Virus record (IMG/VR): IMGVR_UViG_3300042465_004617
Span: 1 to 47,341 of that record
DNA: 47,341 nt
From: a virus
Strand: one strand, 5' to 3'
Position numbers and translations under genes: made by a program. Shown piece by piece: positions 24,315-32,085 of the stretch. The notes under the pieces are model-generated. The model made no database searches, was not told where the DNA came from, and saw nothing but the letters and a program-made list of their open reading frames with translations. Position 1 is the stretch's first letter. Each line of letters starts with the position of its first letter.

Positions 24315-24860
24315 ATGAACAATCTAACTAAAAATCAAGAAAAATTAATCGAACAAATCAAGAATGAATTCTTGGCTATGAATCAATCTGAAACCTCATC
24401 CTCTTTTGCAGATTTAATATTGAACGAAATCGATGATACTCGAATAGAGTTTGCTTCAATTAATTCAAAGAGCTATGCTTTGTTCGAAGAACTACACGCT
24501 CAGCATCTCAAAAATTTAGAATATCTTAAAACAGAGTGTGCTAAATTGAGAATCGGTGTAGAAGATAAAGGTTTATCTTTTAAAGATACGTCCCAATATT
24601 GTACATCAACAATTACACTCTTACATCCTAGTATCAGAGACTATGATATATCTATTAGTGTAAGAATTCCAACCCGTTATCACTCTAAGAGTGGACTGCG
24701 CACATGGGAATTGTATTCTACAATTAAATATGGTATTAGTGTAACAAGTGATTTAGACCATATGTATGAGTTTAATATGTTTATAAATAAAGATAATTTT
24801 AAAGAAAGAGTCACAACATTATATCACAGAATAAACCAGCCTCTTTTTGTGTCGTTGTAA
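24315..24860 (+). CDS. Early protein, unknown
   Basis: The product is 181 residues, with a helical N-terminal half (NQEKLIEQIKNEFLAMNQSE; LHAQHLKNLEYLKTECAKLR) and a beta-rich C-terminal half (RDYDISISVRIPTRYHSKSG). The 43-nt gap upstream is longer than usual in this cluster. Not recognised. Confidence 0.68.
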   Translation: MNNLTKNQEKLIEQIKNEFLAMNQSETSSSFADLILNEIDDTRIEFASINSKSYALFEELHAQHLKNLEYLKTECAKLRIGVEDKGLSFKDTSQYCTSTITLLHPSIRDYDISISVRIPTRYHSKSGLRTWELYSTIKYGISVTSDLDHMYEFNMFINKDNFKERVTTLYHRINQPLFVSL

Positions 24861-24874
24861 ATAAAAATAAAAAC

Positions 24875-25093
24875 ATGAAACTAATTAAATTAACAACATT
24901 CCACTTACGTAAAGAAGAAGCACTTTATGTGAATCCTTTGCACATCGGACATATGTACCATGTACCCGAAAAAACAGAACATAGCATAACAAAACGAGAG
25001 CATACAAGAGTCGGAATTACTACCCATAACAATGGTGGCTTTGAAGTATTAGAAACACTTGAACAAATCAATAAATTAATTGAACAAATATGA
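24875..25093 (+). CDS. Small basic protein, unknown
   Basis: The product is 72 residues with many His and Thr and a compact beta-like pattern (REHTRVGITTHNNGGFEVLE). This VNPxHIxxM-like arrangement resembles small phage beta-barrel proteins, without known function. The stop overlaps the next ATG. Confidence 0.62.
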   Translation: MKLIKLTTFHLRKEEALYVNPLHIGHMYHVPEKTEHSITKREHTRVGITTHNNGGFEVLETLEQINKLIEQI

Positions 25094-25266
25094 ACGAAGA
25101 AACTTTAGAAAACGCAAAGCATTGGTTTGAATCGATGGGATATCATGCCGACATTGCTTATGGTAGTTTACATCTTTACCTAGACGGTATGAGTGTAGAA
25201 CTTTCTGAATCAGAGATTGAAGCAAGAGCAGAACAATGGATCAACAACTTAAACAGACAAGATTAA
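25090..25266 (+). CDS. 58-residue acidic protein
   Basis: ATG at 25090 inside the preceding stop, TAA at 25264-25266. The sequence MNEETLENAKHWFESMGYHA and the acidic LSESEIEARAEQWINNL tail are protein-like, and the ATGA overlap supports translation. Not recognised. Confidence 0.62.
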   Translation: MNEETLENAKHWFESMGYHADIAYGSLHLYLDGMSVELSESEIEARAEQWINNLNRQD

Positions 25267-25267
25267 T

Positions 25268-25891
25268 ATGGCAAACAATTGTTACAATCACGCTAGCCTT
25301 TGCGGAAGCAAAGAGGCGTTAGACTTAATTGAACTTAGAGTAAAAGAAGCAACACAAATAGTAGATCATTTATGGTACGAAACTTTTTATCAAGTTCTTG
25401 GCTTACCATTACCCGAAGAAAGTAAAGATACCTATGATGAGTTTGGATCTAAATGGTTTCAGATTGATCTAGATAGAAATAGTGACGATATGCTTATCAT
25501 GAGTGGTGATTCTGCATGGTGTCCGGTCTCAGAATTCTTTCTTAAACTTAGTGCGATTTATAATTTAGAAATAGAAAGCTGTTATGAAGAATGCGGTAAT
25601 GATATTGCAGGGTGGTTCGAGTGTAATAACGGTGAAGTATGGAGAGAAGAAGATGTAACATTTGACGAATTTAGTTACAGAGAAGACACAGCGGCATTCC
25701 TGGAAAATAAAAAAGACGCTATTAACTTTGGTGACTATGATGATGAATTAGATAACCCATCCTCAATTGGAAAGGTGTGGCAAATGATGTCAGAATCTGA
25801 CAAAGATTGTATTAGAGAAGAATTAAACGAAAGAAAAGAATACCTATCTGAAGAAGGTAGACCAGATACATTAGAAGAATTAGAAAACTAA
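25268..25891 (+). CDS. Api92/YubB-like ferredoxin-fold protein
   Basis: The product is 207 residues and strongly acidic. It opens MANNCYNHASLCGSKEALDL and contains GDSAWCPVSEFFLKLSAIYN followed by ESCYEECGNDIAGWFE (about 79-115). The W-C-N start, the GDSAW-x-P motif and the AGWFE stretch are shared with the Api92/YubB-like ferredoxin-fold proteins of plasmids and phages. Function in that family is unknown; acidity is compatible with DNA mimicry, an inference only. Confidence 0.75.
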   Translation: MANNCYNHASLCGSKEALDLIELRVKEATQIVDHLWYETFYQVLGLPLPEESKDTYDEFGSKWFQIDLDRNSDDMLIMSGDSAWCPVSEFFLKLSAIYNLEIESCYEECGNDIAGWFECNNGEVWREEDVTFDEFSYREDTAAFLENKKDAINFGDYDDELDNPSSIGKVWQMMSESDKDCIREELNERKEYLSEEGRPDTLEELEN

Positions 25892-25906
25892 AAACCATAT
25901 AACGAT

Positions 25907-26179
25907 ATGAAAACAGTAATAATTAAAACCCGTGCTATTTATTATAAGGTAGCAGAAGTAACGATTGAAGTTCCTGATGATCTTAACAATGAAGACGTTA
26001 GGGATTGGGTTTGGAATAATGAAAATATGTTTGTAGACGAATTAGATCAAAACTTACACGATGCTCCACTAACCTATGGTTTTGGATTAGATGATGATTT
26101 CGAAGAGATAGATTCTGCTTCTGAAACAAGATATGATGTATATGAGAATGGACAAATAACTTTTGGAGGACATTGCTAA
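25907..26179 (+). CDS. Small acidic protein, unknown
   Basis: The product is 90 residues, very acidic (ETRYDVYENGQITF preceded by a DDDFEEIDSA stretch). An N-terminal beta-strand (KTVIIKTRAIYYKVAEVTIE) may be part of a small alpha/beta fold. TAATG overlap with the next gene. Not recognised. Confidence 0.65.
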   Translation: MKTVIIKTRAIYYKVAEVTIEVPDDLNNEDVRDWVWNNENMFVDELDQNLHDAPLTYGFGLDDDFEEIDSASETRYDVYENGQITFGGHC

Positions 26180-26505
26180 TGGAACTAACAACACAAATGA
26201 GAAATAGAATTGTTGATATAACATTAGGTTATACCGACATAACAAGAGCTGACTTCTTTCTATTAAAGAATAAAAAGAAATACGCCAGGATTAGAAATGT
26301 GTGCATTGCTCTAATGATGAAGAAGGGCGTGCACTATTCCGATATTGCCACCACGTTTAAGATGTCATTTCAAAATGTATATTATCAGATGGCTCAGTGT
26401 GCCAAGTGGGGTGACAATCCATTCAAATACGATTTTGAATTAAATCTTTTATCTGAATTAGAAACAGAATACCACAACAAAGAATCAGAATTATCACTTT
26501 ATTAA
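26179..26505 (+). CDS. DnaA domain IV-like helix-turn-helix protein
   Basis: The product is 108 residues from ATG at 26179, which overlaps the previous stop (TAATG); an upstream TTG is less likely. Residues about 30-75 (RIRNVCIALMMKKGVHYSDI, ATTFKMSFQNVYYQMAQCA) follow the layout of DnaA domain IV: a helix, then an HTH in which the animal of the pattern is G-x-x-Y-x-D-I-A-x-x-F. It could bind double-stranded DNA at an origin or promoter. The family is inferred from pattern; a simple phage regulator is the alternative. Confidence 0.62.
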   Translation: MELTTQMRNRIVDITLGYTDITRADFFLLKNKKKYARIRNVCIALMMKKGVHYSDIATTFKMSFQNVYYQMAQCAKWGDNPFKYDFELNLLSELETEYHNKESELSLY

Positions 26506-26512
26506 TATAGAT

Positions 26513-27031
26513 ATGATATACATAGACAAGGACTTAAGACGATATGAGGGATCCGAATTAAAAAAGATTCCTCTTGTTAAAAAATGGAAAATATTATTTT
26601 ACATTTCCATGACATTTAATTTATTGCTGATATTATATTTGCCGTATAACTTTACGACTAAGGTAAAAATAATGTATCGTACTTTAATTCATCACGACAC
26701 TTTGAAAGATATTACACTGCATGATAGTGCAGTCATGAAGGAACTTATAAACAACGGTTGCGTTCTTCCAGGTGTGGCATTAGCACAGTTTAAAATAGAA
26801 AGTAGTCATTTTAAATCAAAGATAGCAATAGAAAATAAAAATATAGCAGGAATAAAAACAAGCAGAAGTAAGTATGTAATGGGTATGAAGAATGAACATT
26901 GCGCTTACAAATCATATACTGACTGTATTAAAGATTATATATTAATACAAAATAGATATTTAAAAAACATCGATGGAAAATATGCAGCGGCAGGACCGTA
27001 TGTTGAACTAATTAAAACATTTAGAAGATGA
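26513..27031 (+). CDS. Membrane-anchored glucosaminidase-like protein
   Basis: The product is 172 residues. One membrane span at about 25-45 (WKILFYISMTFNLLLILYLP) follows a basic N-terminus, so the rest faces the periplasm. The soluble part contains GVALAQFKIESSHF (E96 the likely catalytic acid) and NKNIAGIKTS, the motifs of FlgJ/Atl-type glucosaminidase domains that cut glycan strands. Encoded with early genes rather than the lysis cluster on the minus strand, so it could remodel the wall early or act as a signal-anchor endolysin. Fold call fairly safe; timing inferred. Confidence 0.75.
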   Translation: MIYIDKDLRRYEGSELKKIPLVKKWKILFYISMTFNLLLILYLPYNFTTKVKIMYRTLIHHDTLKDITLHDSAVMKELINNGCVLPGVALAQFKIESSHFKSKIAIENKNIAGIKTSRSKYVMGMKNEHCAYKSYTDCIKDYILIQNRYLKNIDGKYAAAGPYVELIKTFRR

Positions 27032-27297
27032 GAAAAATAATGAACAAGATTGGTACTTGTTTTTTAGGTTTTTTGGGCAATAAGGGGTCAGAAATGACCC
27101 CTTTGTTAGACTATCCGGAATTAGGAAAACCTAGAGCAATGAGTACTTGTTATCCAGATCAAACTCTGGAATATAATGACGTATTTAAATACTTAAATAA
27201 CGAAATCAGAAAACAATATCAAACATATGACAGCACTCGAAGCGAATATGCTCGTAACGCATATCCAAAAACTAGAAAAAGAAAATCAAGAGCTTAA
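27028..27297 (+). CDS. Small protein with internal RNA hairpin
   Basis: The product is 89 residues; a second ATG is at codon 5. The middle is polar and aromatic, the C-terminus strongly basic (RNAYPKTRKRKSRA). A perfect 9-bp GAAA hairpin lies inside its coding sequence (27082-27103). Its 3' end overlaps the next gene by 71 nt in another frame, longer than elsewhere in the cluster. Not recognised. Confidence 0.58.
   Translation: MRKIMNKIGTCFLGFLGNKGSEMTPLLDYPELGKPRAMSTCYPDQTLEYNDVFKYLNNEIRKQYQTYDSTRSEYARNAYPKTRKRKSRA
27082..27103 (+). promoter_or_regulatory. GAAA-tetraloop hairpin
   Basis: AAGGGGTCA-GAAA-TGACCCCTT is a perfect 9-bp stem with a GNRA loop. No T-run follows, so it is not an intrinsic terminator. 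The arms share GGGGTCA/TGACCCC with the terminator at 6938-6954. It may set mRNA stability or translation of the overlapping gene. Confidence 0.55.
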
Positions 27298-27472
27298 ATC
27301 GCAAGCAATTGACTTTAAGTCTATTACAAGATTTGAATTGATTAATCACACTGGCGGAGACATATCGGTGACTCAAAAACAAGGCACGGTGATTGTCTTG
27401 TTTCCATCTCCTGTAGTTGAGGCCAGCGTTCAAGATGAAAACAGAACACTAAAAATATTTTTAACAAGATGA
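27227..27472 (+). CDS. Coiled-coil small protein
   Basis: The product is 81 residues; an N-terminal coiled coil (MLVTHIQKLEKENQELKSQA) is followed by beta-like sequence (DISVTQKQGTVIVLFPSPVV). Starts within the preceding gene. A later ATG at codon 8 would reduce the overlap to about 50 nt. Not recognised. Confidence 0.6.
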   Translation: MTALEANMLVTHIQKLEKENQELKSQAIDFKSITRFELINHTGGDISVTQKQGTVIVLFPSPVVEASVQDENRTLKIFLTR

Positions 27473-27717
27473 CATTAAGAGAAGCAATCAGTTTCGGTTT
27501 CCAGAAGGTAACGGTTACTACAGAAAACAGTGGATGCGGTGATATATATCACTACTTCATTAAGAAAATTAATAACGTTGATCTAATGATTGATGTAGAC
27601 AAAGAAGGAAATTGGTTTGGTACCATATTTGACATGGGTGTTAAATTTTATCCGGTTAATTTATTTAGAGATGTTGTCTCTACTGTAGAGAAAGGGCAAT
27701 GGGATGCTGAAATTTGA
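27469..27717 (+). CDS. Small early protein, unknown
   Basis: The product is 82 residues, mixed composition, beginning MTLREAISFGFQKVTVTTEN. Coupled to both neighbours by short overlaps. Not recognised. Confidence 0.63.
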   Translation: MTLREAISFGFQKVTVTTENSGCGDIYHYFIKKINNVDLMIDVDKEGNWFGTIFDMGVKFYPVNLFRDVVSTVEKGQWDAEI

Positions 27718-28114
27718 TTACACCAATCGCTACAACGATACCATTTCTTTTGTTCAATCTGGGGATTTTACAATTAGGATGATAGGTGGTGAGTATTACA
27801 GATTTGGTTGGAGTACTAAAGAGCAAGCAGACAATAAACAATATACTATGGCTGATCCTAGCGGTGGACCATATATTGCTTCGGGCTCAGACATGGGAAG
27901 ATTCATGAAAGAATGGAACGGACTAATTGTTAAGCACCTGACTCCGGACTCAGTCACTAATGAAATCATCATTCACTTACACCAAGGAAGAATAATGAAG
28001 GGTAAAACAAATGACGAAGAAGAACTTAGATGGTATAAAGCTGGAGATTCTTCTGGACAATTTGAAAGATACAATGACATGGAACAATTTTTAGTAGCAC
28101 AGAATGACCGATAA
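27704..28114 (+). CDS. Early protein, unknown
   Basis: The product is 136 residues, acidic in its C-terminal half, with beta-like N-terminus (YNDTISFVQSGDFTIRMIGG). Overlaps the previous gene by 14 nt. Not recognised. Confidence 0.63.
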   Translation: MLKFDYTNRYNDTISFVQSGDFTIRMIGGEYYRFGWSTKEQADNKQYTMADPSGGPYIASGSDMGRFMKEWNGLIVKHLTPDSVTNEIIIHLHQGRIMKGKTNDEEELRWYKAGDSSGQFERYNDMEQFLVAQNDR

Positions 28115-28125
28115 AACAAACAAAA

Positions 28126-28263
28126 ATGAACGATAAAAAGTTTTCTATTAGTAAATTAAATTTCAAAGAACCAAGCGAAGCGAAACGTCAGTTAAACCCA
28201 GTTGCAAAGCGTAGCAATCAAGCACTTAAGAAAATGTACAGAGGGAGGGCTTGGAATGACTAA
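28126..28263 (+). CDS. 45-residue basic protein
   Basis: ATG at 28126, TAA at 28261-28263. The product (MNDKKFSISKLNFKEPSEAK, then RQLNPVAKRSNQALKKMYRG) is basic, opposite to most neighbours. Its coding end carries a GGGAGGG stretch just before the next gene's ATG at 28256, an unusually purine-rich, Shine-Dalgarno-like leader. Not recognised. Confidence 0.58.
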   Translation: MNDKKFSISKLNFKEPSEAKRQLNPVAKRSNQALKKMYRGRAWND

Positions 28264-28429
28264 GTTTTTAGAAATTAAAACGGTTCACGGGAATATTGTT
28301 TTAATTAATATTGATAAAATTGTACAAATAACTGAAGGCATTGAATTAGATTTTCATTTTATATGGCTACATAATGGAGAAAGTATTAAAACATACGAAA
28401 CAATCGAAGAAATAAAAGCAAAACTATGA
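28256..28429 (+). CDS. 57-residue protein, unknown
   Basis: Start chosen at ATG 28256 (MTKFLEIKTVHGNIVLINID) because the part upstream of it overlaps the basic gene. Contains alternating hydrophobic beta pattern and ends in a lysine-rich helix. Short beta-barrel proteins with this start are common in bacterial and phage genomes (resembling DUF-type flagellar-like FlbD regulators in layout), but I would not name it. Confidence 0.6.
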   Translation: MTKFLEIKTVHGNIVLINIDKIVQITEGIELDFHFIWLHNGESIKTYETIEEIKAKL

Positions 28430-28659
28430 CAAACAATAAACAACAGACGGCAGTAGATTTTTACAGGGAACATATACACGCTTTGAGCATAGATGGAAAA
28501 ACTCATTTTACCACTACAAAACAAGTTTATGAACAAGCCAAAGAAATGGAGAAAGAACAAATAATAAAGGCTATTGATTCAAATTATACATATAATGACA
28601 ATCAAATTTTAACAATAGGTGAACAATACTACAACGAAAAATACGGAGGCAACAAATGA
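28426..28659 (+). CDS. Small early protein, unknown
   Basis: The product is 77 residues, helical and charged (TTTKQVYEQAKEMEKEQIIK), ending NEKYGGNK. The opening (TAVDFYREHIHAL) and the EMEKEQI segment recur in many Bacteroidota phage and prophage proteins of unknown function. Both ends overlap neighbours by 4 nt. Confidence 0.68.
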   Translation: MTNNKQQTAVDFYREHIHALSIDGKTHFTTTKQVYEQAKEMEKEQIIKAIDSNYTYNDNQILTIGEQYYNEKYGGNK

Positions 28660-28781
28660 AAAAACTATTTATAATATTCCTATTCTTAGGATGTTCTGAG
28701 AAACAGCCTGAGCACAGTCTTAAAGTTACAGATTCTATAATTTATTACGATTCGATGATTTTAATTAACGAAACGCCATGA
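28656..28781 (+). CDS. 41-residue lipoprotein
   Basis: ATG at 28656 in the preceding stop, TGA at 28779-28781 containing the next ATG. The product begins MKKLFIIFLFLGCSEKQPEH: a basic start, a hydrophobic core and a lipobox LFLGC with Cys 13 as lipidation site. The mature peptide is under 30 residues. An outer-membrane peptide of this size could be a superinfection-exclusion factor or an o-spanin fragment; nothing decides. Confidence 0.62.
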   Translation: MKKLFIIFLFLGCSEKQPEHSLKVTDSIIYYDSMILINETP

Positions 28782-29083
28782 GTAATAAAATAATAAAATA
28801 TCTCAAGAATTTTGGAAATATCTATGCTGAGAATAGGCATTGTGAAATACCAACGACTTGGTGTGCAGATCCAATGATGCGAAAAATAATAATAAAAGAC
28901 AAGACTTATGTTGGTGTTCCATATAAAAATAAATATTTATACGTGTTTGAGTTTTGGACAATTATACTTATTACTACTTCTCCGGTCTGGTTAATCATAC
29001 TTTACTTTAAACAAATAGAACCTTATGCGCAATACGCAATGAAAAAGGGCATGTGTTTTATTTTAAACATATTTTTTAAATGA
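28778..29083 (+). CDS. Membrane protein next to the lipoprotein
   Basis: The product is 101 residues with one strong membrane span (WTIILITTSPVWLIILYF, about 59-76) and a weaker hydrophobic C-terminus. Coupled to the tiny lipoprotein by an ATGA overlap, so the pair may act together at the envelope. Not recognised. Confidence 0.62.
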   Translation: MSNKIIKYLKNFGNIYAENRHCEIPTTWCADPMMRKIIIKDKTYVGVPYKNKYLYVFEFWTIILITTSPVWLIILYFKQIEPYAQYAMKKGMCFILNIFFK

Positions 29084-29772
29084 AAAAGGCAGCAATCTAT
29101 ACAAGAGTATCTACTATTATGCAGGTAGAAGATGGATCATCAATTGACAACCAGATAGAAAAACTAGAGGCGTTTTGTAAGTACAATGACTATGAAATTG
29201 TAAATAGGTTTTCGGATCCAGGAGTATCGGGAAGAAAGTTTGAAAACAGACCGGAGTTCATGAAGATGATAAACCTGGCTGAAAAAAAGAAAATCGATGT
29301 GGTTGTCGTTTACTCTTTATCTCGTTTCGGTCGTAACCTAAAAGATACTCTTAAGTGGATTGAATTTTTAGAAAAGAATGGCGTTTCTTTCTACACACAA
29401 GATTTTCAAGCAGACACGTCTACATCTCACGGAAAGCTAATGATGCAAATGGTAGCAGCATTTGCTGAGTTTGAATCCAATCAACGTAGCGAACTAATCA
29501 CAAGCGTTATGGGTCATCTTAAAGATCAGGAAAAAGTTTACTGTGGTCCCACACCACTGGGTTTTGAGAAGCTAAACGATCAATTAATAATTATTCCAAA
29601 AGAAATGGAAGTTATTCAATGGGTTTTCGAAAAAAAGAACAACGGAGTATCTTACTTCAACATTGCTACGACTCTAAACAACAGAGGTATTGCAGGAAAG
29701 AAGGGAGGAAAGTTTACACAAAGTACAATTAAGAAAATAATAGACAACTCACTTTATCAAAAATATTTATGA
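29080..29772 (+). CDS. Serine recombinase, short form
   Basis: The product is 230 residues. The resolvase domain is clear: YTRVST with nucleophile S11, DPGVSGRKFENRPEF, YSLSRFGRN, and the helix MMQMVAAFAEFESNQRSE. After about residue 150 comes a short Recombinase-type domain (GPTPLGFEKL; VSYFNIATTLNNRGIAGKKG). It stops there, without the zinc-ribbon and coiled-coil parts of large serine integrases (usually above 400 residues). It could be an integrase, a DNA invertase or a remnant. No att-like core was found beside it. Confidence 0.88.
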   Translation: MKKAAIYTRVSTIMQVEDGSSIDNQIEKLEAFCKYNDYEIVNRFSDPGVSGRKFENRPEFMKMINLAEKKKIDVVVVYSLSRFGRNLKDTLKWIEFLEKNGVSFYTQDFQADTSTSHGKLMMQMVAAFAEFESNQRSELITSVMGHLKDQEKVYCGPTPLGFEKLNDQLIIIPKEMEVIQWVFEKKNNGVSYFNIATTLNNRGIAGKKGGKFTQSTIKKIIDNSLYQKYL

Positions 29773-29773
29773 C

Positions 29774-30094
29774 ATGAGTAACCCAGAAGTAATCACACAT
29801 CTTGCAAGAATCATATTCAAATTAAAAGATGTTAGCAAAGAAGATAAAGATTTATTGGTATCACTGATGAAAAAACACACAAAAAGTAGTAACTTTGTTC
29901 CCCCCTCTATAGAAGAGGTTGAAGAGTATTTAAAGAATGAAGGTTATCTGAGACCGCGTGTGTGTGCAGATCAGTTTGTAAGTTTCTATGGATCAAAAGG
30001 TTGGATGATCGGTAAGAACAAAATGAAAAACTGGAAACTCGCAACCAAGCAGTGGAAGGAATGGGAAAAGAAAAATAAAAACATTATCGTATGA
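29774..30094 (+). CDS. DnaT-like/replication accessory protein
   Basis: The product is 106 residues. The C-terminal half contains FVSFYGSKGWMIGKNKMKNW followed by KLATKQWKEW, a domain often found at the end of phage and Bacteroidota replication-initiation or helicase-loading proteins. N-terminal part is helical. It directly precedes the primase-helicase (ATGA overlap), supporting a loader role. Function inferred from domain and context. Confidence 0.65.
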   Translation: MSNPEVITHLARIIFKLKDVSKEDKDLLVSLMKKHTKSSNFVPPSIEEVEEYLKNEGYLRPRVCADQFVSFYGSKGWMIGKNKMKNWKLATKQWKEWEKKNKNIIV

Positions 30095-31779
30095 GTTACC
30101 AAAGTGAATTATCAAAATTAGGAATAGATACTAAAGGACAATTTAGTGGTCTAATAAAAACAAAATGTCCTAAGTGCTCAAGTACTAGGAAAAAACAAAA
30201 TGATCCTTGCCTGTCGGTAAATATCGACACGGGATTATACAAATGCCACAATTGCCAGTGGAGTGGTTCAGCTGCAGCTAGACAGTATAACACACCTGAA
30301 CCGAGAAAAGAGGGCCCTGATGGTAGAATACAGGCATATTTTAGTGGTCGGGGGATTCTTCCTAAGACGGTTGAATCCTTCCGCATCACTATGTCTGCAG
30401 AAACCATGCCGCAAGACGGTCAAAAACATCTAACAGTTTGCTTTAACTATTATGATGATGACAATCTTGTGAATATAAAATTCAAAACCTCCAACAAACT
30501 ATTTAAAATGGTTACCGGAGCTAAGAAAATTGCTTACAATTTAAATTCAATTAAAGAATCCGAGTACGTTATAATTTGTGAGGGTGAGGAAGAATGCATG
30601 GTTTGGCACCAAGCAGGATTTCCTCACGCTGTTTCCTGTCCAAACGGAGCCAGCGTTAACACAAATAATTTGGAATGGTTAGATAATTCATATCAGTACT
30701 TTGAAAACAAAAAAATAATTGTAGCCACTGACAATGACTCTCCCGGTAGAAAGCTGAGAGATGACCTTAGTAGACGATTCGAACAATCAGATGTTTATGT
30801 TGTTTCCTTCCCTGATGATTGCAAGGATGCGAACGATGTATTAAAAGCATATGGCTCTGAGGTGCTAGGTAATATCTTTAAGGAAGCTAAGTTGTTACCT
30901 ATTAAAGAGTTGTCTGAGGCCTCAGACTATAGAGATTTAATTCTGAATTATAGATCAGAAGGTTATCCCAAAGGAGCCGCTGTAGTTATGCCAGAAACGG
31001 ATAAGTTACTGAGTTGGAGTAGAGGAGAACTTGTTGTGGTTTCAGGTGTACCAGGTTCAGGAAAGAGTACACTTATAGATTACTACTACATGCGATTAGC
31101 AGTTATTGAAGGATGGAAGTTTGGAATATTCTCTCCTGAGAATGCGGCACCATTAAAGATTACGAGATTGATTGAACAACTAATGGGAGAATCAATCAAT
31201 GCGTTAAACGAGGATCAGATTAAATACGCTATAAACTTTGTCAATGATCACTTCTACTTCTACAACATAGAAGAGATGGAAAATTATAAAATCAATCACA
31301 TATTAACCTTAGCAAAAGGAATGATTAGAAGATACGGAATTACCTGTCTTTGCTTAGATCCTTTTAACTATCTTGAACTTGAGGGTAGTAAAGATAATAC
31401 TCACGAGAACATCGGAGAACTATTGAGAAACTTTAAGAAATTTAGTATTAAATATGACATTAATGTGACAGTTATCGCTCATCCTAGAAAAATGGATAAG
31501 TTAGGAGCCGAGTACAAAGTCCCAACGCTTTATGATATTTCACAATCAAGTCACTTCTTTAATAGTTCTGACGTTGGTATTGTTGTGCATCGAAGATTCC
31601 AAGGAGAACCGGATGAGCAGAACATTACACTGCACGTGCAAAAAATGAAGTATCACTTTCGTGGACAATTAGGCAATGTAGATTATTACTTCGATAAGAA
31701 AACAGGAAGGTACTCTGAGAACGGTAAGTTCGATGTTCTATCAGATTCTCTTTTGAACCAATTTAATATAGGTCTATGA
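30091..31779 (+). CDS. Primase-helicase (T7 gp4-like)
   Basis: The 562-residue product joins a primase and a helicase. A zinc ribbon is visible as C26-x2-C29 and C52-x2-C55. The TOPRIM part shows E164 (IICEGEEECM) and D214-x-D216 (VATDNDSPG). The helicase part has Walker A GVPGSGKST (319-327), Walker B-like LCLDPFNYLE and a sensor DVGIVVHRRF. This is the layout of T7 gp4: synthesis of short primers and 5'-3' unwinding ahead of the polymerase. It is a complete chain with no missing core motif. Coupled to genes on both sides. Confidence 0.92.
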   Translation: MSYQSELSKLGIDTKGQFSGLIKTKCPKCSSTRKKQNDPCLSVNIDTGLYKCHNCQWSGSAAARQYNTPEPRKEGPDGRIQAYFSGRGILPKTVESFRITMSAETMPQDGQKHLTVCFNYYDDDNLVNIKFKTSNKLFKMVTGAKKIAYNLNSIKESEYVIICEGEEECMVWHQAGFPHAVSCPNGASVNTNNLEWLDNSYQYFENKKIIVATDNDSPGRKLRDDLSRRFEQSDVYVVSFPDDCKDANDVLKAYGSEVLGNIFKEAKLLPIKELSEASDYRDLILNYRSEGYPKGAAVVMPETDKLLSWSRGELVVVSGVPGSGKSTLIDYYYMRLAVIEGWKFGIFSPENAAPLKITRLIEQLMGESINALNEDQIKYAINFVNDHFYFYNIEEMENYKINHILTLAKGMIRRYGITCLCLDPFNYLELEGSKDNTHENIGELLRNFKKFSIKYDINVTVIAHPRKMDKLGAEYKVPTLYDISQSSHFFNSSDVGIVVHRRFQGEPDEQNITLHVQKMKYHFRGQLGNVDYYFDKKTGRYSENGKFDVLSDSLLNQFNIGL

Positions 31780-32081
31780 ACGTAAGTTTATTATACTTCG
31801 GTAGGATTGTTCAGTTTTGTGAATTGGCAGGAAGAGAGATTGATTTCGTCAATTTAGATGATATGTCTTACCTCTCTCTAAGACACGGACTGAAGGGTAA
31901 AAAGTTCTGCGATGTTCTGTCGGATGATGGAACAAACATGATAGTGCAATACGGTCAGATAAAAATAAGAGTCATTTCAAGAAATTGGAAACTCCTTCCA
32001 GGAACACGAATGTCATTTCACGGCTTTGATTACGGTAACGATGAGTATCTCACAACTGGACCAATAGTAAAATTAATTTAA
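31776..32081 (+). CDS. Small protein between helicase and polymerase
   Basis: The product is 101 residues, beta-rich (NMIVQYGQIKIRVISRNWKL; LLPGTRMSFHGFDYGNDEYL), possibly an OB-like fold. Coupled to the helicase by a 4-nt overlap and 4 nt before the polymerase. A replisome accessory would fit. Not recognised. Confidence 0.65.
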   Translation: MNVSLLYFGRIVQFCELAGREIDFVNLDDMSYLSLRHGLKGKKFCDVLSDDGTNMIVQYGQIKIRVISRNWKLLPGTRMSFHGFDYGNDEYLTTGPIVKLI

Positions 32082-32085
32082 AAAT

